Below, piece after piece: positions 23,203-29,348 of a stretch of DNA of 36,237 nt. A model generated the notes under the pieces. That model saw only the letters and a program-made list of their open reading frames with translations. It was not told the origin of the DNA and searched no databases. Position 1 is the stretch's first letter; every line of letters begins with the position of its first letter. The translations under genes were made by a program, and so were the position numbers. Location of the stretch: IMG/VR virus record IMGVR_UViG_3300036766_000102, positions 1 through 36,237 of that record. One strand, 5' to 3'. This stretch comes from a virus.

Positions 23203-23219
23203 GGGGTCGAAGTGACCCC
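23203..23219 (+). terminator. Hairpin after the antitoxin-like gene
   Basis: GGGGTC and GACCCC form a perfect 6-bp stem around GAAGT, 7 bases after the stop. Lacks a T-run but is placed to end the plus-strand transcript before it meets the HNH gene. The rest of the gap to 23280 shows no gene. Confidence 0.45.
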
Positions 23220-23279
23220 GTGTGCGCTTGGCTAGCATGGGGTCCTAGCAGAACCGCCTCGCGCAGAGATTTGACCCCC

Positions 23280-23603
23280 CTACCCCGTGCGCCGAGCGAG
23301 ATGCGACCGACTCGCGCCATCCGCACTGTTGCAGTGGTGGCACGCAGGTCTGAGGCGACCGTTGAAGTGGTCCGCCGTGTCCGCGATGCCCGTGCAGCCC
23401 TGCCTTCGGATGGCACACGGTTGACCGATGACCGTCAGGCGTTCGCGTTCGTAGGCTGAGTCGTACCCGCGCTCTCTTGGGGGAGGTCGACGGTTGTGCT
23501 CGTAGATGAGCGCGTGGCGCGGGCACCTAGCGCGGTACGTCAGCTCGGAGCAGCGTGTGCCGTCGGGGAGGCCAAGGCAGGGCCTCTTGATGGTGAAGGC
23601 CAT
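23280..23603 (-). CDS. HNH endonuclease beside terminase
   Basis: A 107-residue protein (MAFTIKRPCLGLPDGTRCSE start). Four N-terminal Cys (CLGL, RCSE, RCPRH) and the core RGYDSAYERERL, CAIRRQGC, ADTADHF and ACHHCNSADG fit the HNH family with structural zinc and the DHF ... HxxCN active region. In HK97-like cos phages an HNH protein encoded next to terminase works with it in cutting cos ends. Here it lies between a hairpin-rich gap and the terminase genes, with the antitoxin-like gene inserted in opposite orientation. ATG 23603 lacks a clear ribosome site. Confidence 0.8.
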   Translation of the reverse strand: MAFTIKRPCLGLPDGTRCSELTYRARCPRHALIYEHNRRPPPRERGYDSAYERERLTVIGQPCAIRRQGCTGIADTADHFNGRLRPACHHCNSADGASRSHLARRTG

Positions 23604-23938
23604 CAGAACGGGTAACGCCCCGCCGATGAGGACGGGGCGCTGTGCTGGAACCGGCTTGCGCTGGGCTCCAGCCCCTGGGGCCGCGATGGACCCGCGACGT
23701 CCGCCCATGTCTCCCGTATCAGGAGACCGCTTCGGCTGAGACCCTTCGGCCCATAGGGCGGAGTGACCTCAGCGTCTGGCCCGTGTTCCGGGCCTTGGCG
23801 GACGCAGCGTCGATGATACGTCATCGGGGGTCAGCGAAGCTTGAGGTGCGTCCCGCGGCGTCAGGGTCGCAGTGCCGGAGCCTGCCGTCAGCCTCTGGCA
23901 GGTAGGCGTCTCGATTGGCCGCAGTCTACACCACGCCG
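23604..23938. other. Hairpin-rich non-coding gap, candidate cos/packaging region
   Basis: No convincing gene in these 335 bases. Perfect inverted repeats: CGCCCCG/CGGGGCG (23616-23639), GTCTCC/GGAGAC (23709-23727, 7-base loop), GGCCC/GGGCC (23778-23794), CGATGA/TCATCG around TACG (23811-23826), CCTGCC/GGCAGG (23881-23902). The sequence TGATACG occurs at 23814 on the plus strand and in the 23709 hairpin on the minus strand. Being directly upstream of HNH and terminase, this is the best place for the packaging site, and could also hold a promoter or end of the lysis transcript. Inference only. Confidence 0.45.
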
Positions 23939-24172
23939 CTAGGCCGCCTCCGGGTGTAGCCCGTCGAGGGTCTGGAGGAGACCCCGGTTCCGGTAGGTCG
24001 CCGTTTCGGTGTCGGATAACCCGTCTCGACACTCGCTCAGCAGGGCCAGGGTCTGCGTGGTATCGCAGGGCCAGATGCGCCCGCACCCGCCGCAGATGTG
24101 ATGTGGCGCATCGTCCGTGATGACGACCTCCCAGTGTCGCGCCACGATCGCGGCCAGCTCTCCGGGTTTCAC
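23939..24172 (-). CDS. Small Cys-rich protein with ELAAIVAR start
   Basis: A 77-residue protein (GTG 24172, GTGA overlap). Starts MKPGELAAIVARHWEV, related to the 27111-27356 protein (MTTEELAAIVARDAAW). A HICGGCGRIWPC cluster could bind zinc and is like CDGCEEDWPC in the 29319-29573 protein; both continue with LxxxxECRxxL. It seems to mix two small-protein families of this phage. Function not recognised. Confidence 0.65.
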   Translation of the reverse strand: MKPGELAAIVARHWEVVITDDAPHHICGGCGRIWPCDTTQTLALLSECRDGLSDTETATYRNRGLLQTLDGLHPEAA

Positions 24173-24777
24173 GCCGCCTCCTTGATGACCCGTGCCGGGG
24201 CCTCGGTGCGATACGCCTCATACAGCCGCTCCAGGGCTTTCTCCGTGGTCGCCGCGGGGAGCAGTGGGCTGTAGAGGACGGCCACGCTGGTGTAGCTGAA
24301 GGCGTTGCGCGCGATACCGCGGAGCATCGCCGCCATCACTGCGCCCTCCGAGGGTGGAGGACTATTCGAGTCCGGCTGCCAACCCCTGGTCCCTTCGAGC
24401 TTCGCCAGAGCCGCGAGGATGGGGAACTGGTAGAAGCCGTCGGGGTCCTGCCCGAAGGGTGAACCTTCGAGATACCTTCGGAACTCGTCAGCCCATGCAT
24501 GGGCGCCGAGCCGGCTCCCGCCACCCCCCGAGTCATCGATGACGTGGTCGTGCCAGAGCGCCGCCTGATGGAGGCGCGAGGGACACTCCGCGAGCACGGC
24601 GGCCTCAAACCAGCGCAGCAGATCGTAGAGCCCGATGGGCCGCCGGAGGGGTGAGCGGCTGCGCGCGTTCTCACCGAGGTAGTGCGAGGGGCCGTCGCGC
24701 ACGATCTCCTGGTCCGTCTTCGGCGGGCGGCGGCCTGCGTAGACAGCGTCAGCTTGGCTGTCGCTGATGCCGCGCAA
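24169..24777 (-). CDS. Hypothetical protein after the holin
   Basis: A 202-residue protein. The start is probably TTG 24777, two bases after the holin stop; no ATG occurs before residue 148. It is mostly helical with several Trp/His (LHQAALWHDHVIDD, GAHAWADEFRRYLEG). A C-terminal half AMLRGIARNAFSYTSVAVLY is moderately hydrophobic. No known domain was recognised. By position it belongs to the lysis unit or the end of the early transcript. Confidence 0.65.
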   Translation of the reverse strand: MRGISDSQADAVYAGRRPPKTDQEIVRDGPSHYLGENARSRSPLRRPIGLYDLLRWFEAAVLAECPSRLHQAALWHDHVIDDSGGGGSRLGAHAWADEFRRYLEGSPFGQDPDGFYQFPILAALAKLEGTRGWQPDSNSPPPSEGAVMAAMLRGIARNAFSYTSVAVLYSPLLPAATTEKALERLYEAYRTEAPARVIKEAA

Positions 24778-24779
24778 GG

Positions 24780-25073
24780 TCAGGACTTCCCGTTCGTCGG
24801 GCCGGCCGCAGCCGTGGCCGCTGCCGTCGTGGAGCTGCCCGCCGCGACGGCGCGTTCGGTGGCGCGTGCCGTGCTCGTCTGGGTCTCGCGGTTGAAGACG
24901 AACTGCACCGCCGCGCCGATGAACCCGGCGATGAGCGGCACCAGCGTGGCCGACTGGCCCGCGTTCGGGTCGTCGTTGCGCACGAAGAACAGGAAGGCCA
25001 GCCCGCCGCCGATGAGCAGCGTGGCGATGGCGTAGGTGAAGACGACCTTGAGGCTGTCGATCTGCATGCTCAC
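24780..25073 (-). CDS. Holin candidate, two membrane helices
   Basis: A 97-residue protein (GTG 25073, GTGA overlap). Two hydrophobic helices, VVFTYAIATLLIGGGLAFLF (about 10-30) and ATLVPLIAGFIGAAVQFVF (about 42-60), with short charged RNDDPNAG between, then an Ala/Thr-rich hydrophilic tail. This layout and the nearby peptidase gene fit a holin that opens the membrane for the endolysin. No family is certain. Confidence 0.7.
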   Translation of the reverse strand: MSMQIDSLKVVFTYAIATLLIGGGLAFLFFVRNDDPNAGQSATLVPLIAGFIGAAVQFVFNRETQTSTARATERAVAAGSSTTAAATAAAGPTNGKS

Positions 25074-25222
25074 TCCTCGTCGATGACCGGCTCGTCCCGT
25101 GGTTCGGGCTGGCCGGGCTTCAGGTGCTTGTGCTCGTCGCGCTCGAGGATGACCTTGGCGTCAGCCTTGGCCTTCCGGGGCTCGCGGTACTCGGGGTGAT
25201 TCTTCGGTTCCTTGTGCGGCAT
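25070..25222 (-). CDS. Small highly charged protein
   Basis: A 50-residue protein (MPHKEPKNHPEYREPRKAKA start, ending PVIDEE), rich in Lys, Glu, Arg and Pro and probably unstructured. It is locked between the C39-like peptidase (TGATG overlap) and the holin candidate (GTGA overlap), so likely real. Role in lysis timing is only a guess. Confidence 0.6.
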   Translation of the reverse strand: MPHKEPKNHPEYREPRKAKADAKVILERDEHKHLKPGQPEPRDEPVIDEE

Positions 25223-25815
25223 CAGGGCACCGTGTCCTTCGTGAAGAGCGCGCAGTAGACGCCGCCCGGCCGGAGGGCCGCGCAGACGCGCTGCAGGACC
25301 GTCCACTTCCACCACTCCGGTCCCTGGGGGATGCCCGCTCTTCGATGGTCGGCGAGCGGGTCGTAGACGAGGAACTGGTAGTAGCCGCGGGTGGCGTTCC
25401 AGCGTCTCCGGTCGACGTAGATCCAGTGCGAGGCGTTGCAGGTCGGGCAGGCGTCGTGGACGTTGCCGTGCAGCGCCGCGTAGCCCATGTTCGTGATGGC
25501 GCCGCGGCCCGACACGATGAGCGTCACGTAGTCCGCCCAGGAGAGGTTGTAGCGGGTCGTCAGCGCCGCGCCATAGAGCCGCGTCGCGGCCTTCGTGAGG
25601 TCGATCGAGCTGGTGCCGCTGACGCCGTTCTCGATGCCGAGCGCGATCATCCGCGATCGGATGTTGGCGGGCGTGGGCTTCCACAGTTCCGTTCCGGGCG
25701 GGTCGACCCCGAGCTGGTGACGGTCGAGGGCGGAGCTGAGCGAGGCTGGCCCGCAGTTCGTGTGCTGATGCGCCGAGCCGTCGAGCTGCTTGCGGAAGAC
25801 GGGGTCGAAGGTCAC
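25222..25815 (-). CDS. C39-like cysteine peptidase, endolysin candidate
   Basis: A 197-residue protein from GTG 25815 (GTGA overlap). The papain-like triad order fits C39: Cys 21 in HTNCGPASLSSAL, His 130 in CNASHWIYVD, and Asp 152 in FLVYDPLADH. N-terminal and central helices bind the fold. No cell-wall-binding domain is attached. In phages of high-GC bacteria C39-like peptidases occur as lysin modules that cut peptide bridges in peptidoglycan. The neighbouring holin candidate supports lysis. A CPTC pair (123-126) may be structural. Confidence 0.72.
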   Translation of the reverse strand: MTFDPVFRKQLDGSAHQHTNCGPASLSSALDRHQLGVDPPGTELWKPTPANIRSRMIALGIENGVSGTSSIDLTKAATRLYGAALTTRYNLSWADYVTLIVSGRGAITNMGYAALHGNVHDACPTCNASHWIYVDRRRWNATRGYYQFLVYDPLADHRRAGIPQGPEWWKWTVLQRVCAALRPGGVYCALFTKDTVP

Positions 25816-26234
25816 GACGCCACGATCTGGAAGTGGACGTTGCCGAACAGGGCGAAGACCGCGGCCAGCACGATGGCCACCAGGCGCCAGTTGCGCCCGA
25901 CGAGGTCGAGGGTGAAGCGCAGGATGCCGAGAGCGCCGGCCTTGCGCGCCTGGTCGATCTCCGCCGTCCGGATGAAGGCGTCGTAGCGCCGATGGGCGGT
26001 GTCGCGCTCCTCGAGCAGCTGCCCGTGCAGGCCGAGATGGGTGCCGGTCCACGACGTGAAGTCGTTGCGCAGGGACGTGATGGCGCTCACGACGCGGCCC
26101 TCGGACTGCTCGATGGCGCCCTGGTAGTCGCCGCGCAGCATGTCGATCGCTGCGAGCAGGTCGCCGGTCGTGGGGGCCGCGGGGACGACGCCCGGCAGGC
26201 GATCGGTCCAGCGCCGGCGTGGGTCATCGCCCAT
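25812..26234 (-). CDS. Coiled-coil protein with C-terminal membrane helix
   Basis: A 140-residue protein (ATG 26234). The middle is a long helical part (AIDMLRGDYQGAIEQSEGRV, LLEERDTAHRRYDAFIRTAE), the end a membrane segment LVAIVLAAVFALFGNVHF. First gene after the 26.4-kb promoter and directly before the peptidase, so likely part of lysis (for example a second holin or spanin-like helper). Family not recognised. Confidence 0.65.
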   Translation of the reverse strand: MGDDPRRRWTDRLPGVVPAAPTTGDLLAAIDMLRGDYQGAIEQSEGRVVSAITSLRNDFTSWTGTHLGLHGQLLEERDTAHRRYDAFIRTAEIDQARKAGALGILRFTLDLVGRNWRLVAIVLAAVFALFGNVHFQIVAS

Positions 26235-26393
26235 TCACGACGACCGCGCGGAGGTGGTTGCGGGCCGGCGAGTCGGACGCCGCTCTTCGAGGGTATGAGC
26301 CTCGCGTGCTCCCCGAGCTGCCCGCACGGTGAACGCCGACCGCCCCCTGCGGAGGATGGCAAGGGGCGGCCACCCGAGGGCCATGTTCGGCAC
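26235..26393 (-). CDS. Possible leaderless leader ORF, 52 residues
   Basis: GTG 26393 lies 6 bases after the TACACT -10 and opens a frame that ends in TGA directly before the ATG at 26234. The product is Arg-rich (starts VPNMALGWPPLAILRRG) and unlike known families. It could be a leader peptide or chance. A GACCGCCCC/GGGGCGG inverted repeat at about 26338-26370 lies inside. Confidence 0.25.
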   Translation of the reverse strand: MPNMALGWPPLAILRRGRSAFTVRAARGAREAHTLEERRPTRRPATTSARSS

Positions 26394-26399
26394 GGGCAG

Positions 26400-26430
26400 A
26401 GTGTAGCCCCTCGGACTAGGGCGGTGTCAA
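26400..26430 (-). promoter_or_regulatory. Promoter of the lysis unit
   Basis: Minus strand: TTGACA (26430-26425), 19-base spacer, TACACT (26405-26400). The -35 overlaps the stop codon of the 26427-26627 gene. It drives the genes from 26234 down through the peptidase, holin and possibly HNH/terminase. The 190-base gap to 26235 has only a leader-like ORF and a GC hairpin. Confidence 0.6.
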
Positions 26431-26627
26431 GCCGTCCAGCCTGACCCCGGAGGCCACTGGCCGGCCCGTTCGATGAGACTCACGAGGTAGGGGTCGCTCT
26501 GGGTTTCGGAGGGGGCGTAGAGCGCGCCGCCGTACTCGAATGGCATGGGCTTGCCGTGACGGGCCACGATGATGACGAGGGCTGCGAAGGCCACGGCTCC
26601 GAGGACCATGCCGAATAGGAGCTTCAT
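26427..26627 (-). CDS. Small membrane-anchored protein
   Basis: A 66-residue protein; ATG 26627 overlaps the preceding stop (ATGA). A membrane helix LLFGMVLGAVAFAALVIIVA lies at residues 3-22, followed by a soluble part (MPFEYGGALYAPSETQSDPY, SLIERAGQW). Last gene of the early chain before the lysis promoter. Function unknown. Confidence 0.65.
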   Translation of the reverse strand: MKLLFGMVLGAVAFAALVIIVARHGKPMPFEYGGALYAPSETQSDPYLVSLIERAGQWPPGSGWTA

Positions 26628-26764
26628 CGGCGGTACCGCCATCGTGCGAGCCAGTAGCCGGGGTGCCACCAGCGCACGCGGAAGGTGAAGACCACGGCCT
26701 TACCGTCGGCCGAAAGCACGCCCTTGGATGGCCCGATGCTCTTCAGCCAGCCCGGCGGCTTCAC
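26624..26764 (-). CDS. Small Trp-rich basic protein, 46 residues
   Basis: GTG 26764 overlaps the previous stop (GTGA) and the stop at 26624 overlaps the next ATG. Sequence begins VKPPGWLKSIGPSKG and ends HPGYWLARWRYRR; four Trp near the end with many Arg suggest membrane contact. Function unknown; the exact overlaps on both sides are the main evidence. Confidence 0.6.
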   Translation of the reverse strand: MKPPGWLKSIGPSKGVLSADGKAVVFTFRVRWWHPGYWLARWRYRR

Positions 26765-27114
26765 TCCGCACCGTCCACAATGCGCAGGACGGACATCCGG
26801 TCACAGAAGTCGGAGTTCAGGTAGTGAACGTTGCCAGCGCCGTATTCGAGCCCATCCAGCCCTTCCACCGCAGCCTTGATGCGGGCTCTCTCCCCCGACT
26901 CCCCATCTTCGCGGCCCGCTTCGTAGGCGAGGTCCATGTCCCCGTTCCCGAGACGGCGGCGCTCGGTGGCGATGGCCTCGGCCTGATGTGCGGCACAAGC
27001 CTGCGCGGCTTCGGTTTCGGTTTCGGCGAGCAGCCCCCGAAAGACGTCGACGCGCTGCTCGGACTTCGAGGGATGGCGGTTGTCGGGACGGGCCGACGTC
27101 CGCTCGGTCGTCAC
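26761..27114 (-). CDS. Hypothetical helical protein
   Basis: A 117-residue protein (GTG 27114, GTGA overlap). A helical, charged body (FRGLLAETETEAAQACAAHQ, AIATERRRLG, ARIKAAVEGLDGLEYG) with a short C-terminal SDFCDRMSVLRIVDG. Resembles many small early proteins of actinophages; no domain recognised. Confidence 0.6.
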   Translation of the reverse strand: MTTERTSARPDNRHPSKSEQRVDVFRGLLAETETEAAQACAAHQAEAIATERRRLGNGDMDLAYEAGREDGESGERARIKAAVEGLDGLEYGAGNVHYLNSDFCDRMSVLRIVDGAE

Positions 27115-27356
27115 GGCTCCAGCCCTTCGAGGGTCGAAAGGAGGGCCTGTTCCGCCTCGTTCGCGCTGGGCGGGCCGAACTCACCCTCGACCACGGCGGC
27201 AAGGGAGCGCAGCGCCGTCCGGCACTCGCGCAGCAGGGCTAGGAGGGCATGAACCGCCAAGGCGTCGGGGGTCGCGGGGTCCGCGTACTCATCAATCTCA
27301 TCGTGGCCCCACGCCGCGTCCCGTGCCACGATCGCGGCCAGCTCTTCGGTCGTCAT
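27111..27356 (-). CDS. Small helical protein with ELAAIVAR start
   Basis: An 81-residue protein (ATG 27356, ATGA overlap). The start MTTEELAAIVARDAAW is shared with the 23939-24172 protein, and the body has LLALLRECRTALRSL like other small proteins here. At DNA level 21 bases around 27329-27349 are also present around 24140-24160, which suggests a duplicated gene start. Function unknown. Confidence 0.6.
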   Translation of the reverse strand: MTTEELAAIVARDAAWGHDEIDEYADPATPDALAVHALLALLRECRTALRSLAAVVEGEFGPPSANEAEQALLSTLEGLEP

Positions 27357-27781
27357 GGCAGGGCTGCGAGGTAGCGACTGGCTTTGCGGTCGAAATAGGC
27401 CAGCGCGCCCACCTCATCCAGCGGTGCGTTGCCGTCATCGCTCGGGTCGCATTCCCTCAGCGCCGCTGCCAGGGACTCGACGTTGACGAGCCTCCAACCC
27501 TGCGCGGCGAGGGTCGTCTGGATGGCAGCCGCTTGCGCCCAATGCTCGCGATCGATGGCCTCCGGGGTTGACTCGTGGAGTTGCCCCGCGAGATGGTTGG
27601 TGCCGCAGAGTGCGGCCGCCAACACCTTGCCCAGCTCGCTCACGGTGTCCACGTCGTTGCGGCAGGGGCAGGGACCGCCCGTGCTGTCAGCGCCAGCGCC
27701 GCACTCGTGCCAGTGCATCGGGTGATTGCAGCGTCCGCACAGCGTCTGCGTAACCGTCGTCTCGGGCATGGTGTACCTCAC
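27353..27781 (-). CDS. Cys/His-rich hypothetical protein
   Basis: A 142-residue protein (GTG 27781; an ATG at 27769 is a possible alternative). N-terminal LCGRCNHPMHWHECG and GGPCPCRND form a zinc-ribbon-like cluster; the rest is helical (ELGKVLAAALCG, AIQTTLAAQGWRLVNVES, ALRECDPSDDG). Similar N-terminal clusters are found in early proteins of high-GC phages. Function not recognised. Confidence 0.65.
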   Translation of the reverse strand: MRYTMPETTVTQTLCGRCNHPMHWHECGAGADSTGGPCPCRNDVDTVSELGKVLAAALCGTNHLAGQLHESTPEAIDREHWAQAAAIQTTLAAQGWRLVNVESLAAALRECDPSDDGNAPLDEVGALAYFDRKASRYLAALP

Positions 27782-27917
27782 GGTGTCTCCTCACAGATGG
27801 CCCAATAGCCGGGCCAGCACTCCGCCCAGCCCGGCGGCATCGTCCACAGCGGGTCCGGCGTCCAGAGCGGATCGATGCCGATGGCCAGGCACTCGTCGAC
27901 GGTCAGTCTGCGGTCAT
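27778..27917 (-). pseudogene. Small Trp-rich gene, broken start or CTG start
   Basis: A good coding stretch (LTVDECLAIGIDPLWTPDPL, WTMPPGWAECWPGYWAI) ends at TGA 27778 with a GTGA overlap to the next gene, but has no ATG/GTG/TTG in frame. ATG 27917, overlapping the previous stop, opens only MTAD before a TGA. One extra C at about 27906 would fuse MTAD to LTVDECLAIG and give a normal 46-residue gene. Either a real or sequencing frameshift, or initiation at CTG 27906 through a CTGA overlap. Confidence 0.6.
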
Positions 27918-28300
27918 TCGTAGATGCTCCTCGCCGCGACCATGCGGGCTAGGTGGTTTAGGTCGGTGATGCGGGCCGAGTCCTGACGCAGCCGGGGCCG
28001 GTACCAGAGTTCATCGGGGGAGCGGCGCAGGATCAGCTCGCCATCCTCGCCATCCCAAGGGGCCCATGGCGCGCCCAGCGACGCGCCAAGCGGGGCAAGT
28101 ACCATCCCCGCCCCGTAGCTGACCCACGCCGAGCGCGACGGAGCGCCTGCACCGAGTAGCTGCCGCGCCAGTCGGTCTGCAAGGTCCACGCAGCGCACCA
28201 AGGCCTCCGCGTCAGCCCGCCGGATTGCCTCGCGCTCGGCTTCCTGTTGCGCCGCCTTCTCCGACAGCAGCCTCTCTCCAAGGGCGTGGAGGGCGGTCAT
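27914..28300 (-). CDS. Hypothetical protein
   Basis: A 128-residue protein (ATG 28300, ATGA overlap). N-terminal helix KAAQQEAEREAIRRADAEAL, then a Gly/Pro/Trp-rich middle (GASLGAPWAPWDGEDGELIL) and C-terminal ITDLNHLARMVAARSIYE. No recognised domain; sits in the early small-gene chain. Confidence 0.6.
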   Translation of the reverse strand: MTALHALGERLLSEKAAQQEAEREAIRRADAEALVRCVDLADRLARQLLGAGAPSRSAWVSYGAGMVLAPLGASLGAPWAPWDGEDGELILRRSPDELWYRPRLRQDSARITDLNHLARMVAARSIYE

Positions 28301-28593
28301 TCGGAGCCTCCTTCGATTACGCGCCGGATTGCCTCATCGATGGTGTCCAGCACGCCAACGAGACTCACGGCTCCGTGGCCCATCGTGTAGGGCAGCGTGT
28401 CGATGACGGCCCGGACCTGTCGAAGCACGAGAACATCGGGCCGCTCGACCTCCCGCCCATCGGGCAGGAAGACCGCACCGGTGGCGAGGATGCGGTCTGT
28501 GAGTTCCTGACAGTCGAACGGGAACCCTTGAGGCTCGTCAACGTGGAGGCGATGCAGCAGCTTCTCAAGTGCCGCAGCCCCGTTGTCGGTCAT
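28297..28593 (-). CDS. AAALEKLL-family small protein, copy A
   Basis: A 98-residue protein from ATG 28593, preceded by GGAGGTGA; an ATG at 28611 overlapping the previous stop is an alternative. It contains NGAAALEKLLHRL, ILATGAVFLPDGREVERP, a helical middle, GHGAVSLVGV and ends EGGSE. It is a clear paralogue of the 28996-29322 protein. Similar 'FLPDGREV' proteins occur in early regions of high-GC phages. Function unknown. Confidence 0.7.
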   Translation of the reverse strand: MTDNGAAALEKLLHRLHVDEPQGFPFDCQELTDRILATGAVFLPDGREVERPDVLVLRQVRAVIDTLPYTMGHGAVSLVGVLDTIDEAIRRVIEGGSE

Positions 28594-28607
28594 GGCGTCA
28601 CCTCCGG

Positions 28608-28847
28608 TCATGCTTCGTTCTCCCGGTCGAGGCAACGGTCACAGGACGGGTCCGTCGTCTCATGGAAGCGGTCGTGGATGCGCTGGTTGATGGCCCCGAA
28701 GAACATGGCGATGGCTCGCCAGCGGTAGATGTGCCAGATGCGCCACCAGAGGCTCATGGCGTCACCTCTTCTGTGAGTCGGGCGACGCCACGGTCCCGGT
28801 GTCGCCTCGGCCAGCAGGGCACGGAGGCGGGTGGGGCCTGCGGTCAT
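28608..28847 (-). CDS. Chimeric-looking small protein (TPGPWR start, membrane-like end)
   Basis: A 79-residue frame from ATG 28847 (ATGA overlap). The start, TRLRALLAEATPGPWRR, is the well-known 'ATPGPWR' beginning of many actinophage proteins, which are usually longer. It then passes through a 30-base sequence that is also at 29319-29348 and continues as MSLWWRIWHIYRWRAIAMFF, which has its own ATG at 28757 with an AGAGGTGA ribosome site. So either one protein or a truncated first gene plus a 49-residue second gene with one hydrophobic segment and a CDRC pair. Confidence 0.5.
   Translation of the reverse strand: MTAGPTRLRALLAEATPGPWRRPTHRRGDAMSLWWRIWHIYRWRAIAMFFGAINQRIHDRFHETTDPSCDRCLDRENEA
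28754..28783. repeat. 30-bp direct repeat, copy 1
   Basis: Thirty bases starting TCATGGCGTCACCTC are identical to 29319-29348. Both cover a gene start and its upstream sequence, and a similar 13-base core occurs at 28590. This marks a duplication junction within the small-gene region. Confidence 0.85.
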
Positions 28848-28999
28848 CGGTCGGTCCTCCACTCCCTGAGCTGCGCGAGCGGGATATGCCGATACTCGCC
28901 TCGGTTGACTTCGAGAACGAGCACGCCGTCTCGGACGTGGGCGATGGACGAGAGGCAGCGTTCCTCTCGTCCATCGAGCCAGATGAGCAGCACGGTCAT
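28844..28999 (-). CDS. Small beta-rich hypothetical protein
   Basis: A 51-residue protein (ATG 28999, ATGA overlap): MTVLLIWLDGREERCLSSIA, then VRDGVLVLEVNRGEYRHIPL. Alternating hydrophobic residues point to a small beta fold. Function unknown. Confidence 0.6.
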   Translation of the reverse strand: MTVLLIWLDGREERCLSSIAHVRDGVLVLEVNRGEYRHIPLAQLREWRTDR

Positions 29000-29322
29000 T
29001 CGGAGCCTCCTTCGAGAGCATCGAAAATGGCGCGGGCTAGGGTGTTGCGGTCCACCCATGAGGCGGTCCCGTGGCCGGTGCGGTAGATACCCCATTCGTT
29101 CGCGTCACACACCGCGATGACCACGGAGCGCAATCGCTCCAACGTGAGGGGCCGCTCGACCTCCCGCCCATCGGGCAGGAAGACGGCACCGTTGGCGAGG
29201 ATGGCGAGAGCCCTGTCCCGGTGAAACTCCGGCGTGGAACAACGCACGTCGGGGCCTGTGGCGTGATGGTCCAACCGGGCCAACAACTTTTCCAGTGCCG
29301 CTGCGCCGTTCGTGTCGGTCAT
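28996..29322 (-). CDS. AAALEKLL-family small protein, copy B
   Basis: A 108-residue protein from ATG 29322, which overlaps the previous stop (ATGA). Paralogue of copy A: NGAAALEKLLARL, ILANGAVFLPDGREVERP, GHGTASWVDR and the same EGGSE end. The middle differs more, with VRCSTPEFHRD in place of FPFDCQELTD. Function unknown. Confidence 0.7.
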   Translation of the reverse strand: MTDTNGAAALEKLLARLDHHATGPDVRCSTPEFHRDRALAILANGAVFLPDGREVERPLTLERLRSVVIAVCDANEWGIYRTGHGTASWVDRNTLARAIFDALEGGSE

Positions 29323-29348
29323 GGCGTCACCTCTTCTGTGAGTCGGGC
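29319..29348. repeat. 30-bp direct repeat, copy 2
   Basis: Identical to 28754-28783. Here it codes for the C-terminal ARLTEEVTP of the upstream protein and the start of copy B, which is the natural context; at copy 1 the same bases are read in another frame. Confidence 0.85.

Noticed and set aside
23709-23727. Anticodon-like stem-loop GTCTCC-7-GGAGAC
   Set aside because: The base before the would-be anticodon is not T, and no D- or T-arm can be drawn around it. Kept only as a hairpin.
23855-23939. tRNA-like element on the minus strand (GCGGCGT/ACGCCGC ends 85 bases apart, GGTGTAG segment)
   Set aside because: The 7-bp end pairing and the inner CCTGCC/GGCAGG stem look tRNA-sized, but there is no T-loop GGTTCRA and the inner loop is 10 bases, not 7. 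No other tRNA was seen.
25222-25815. N-acetylmuramoyl amidase or glycosidase endolysin
   Set aside because: No amidase or lysozyme motif is seen; the Cys-His-Asp order fits a C39-like peptidase.
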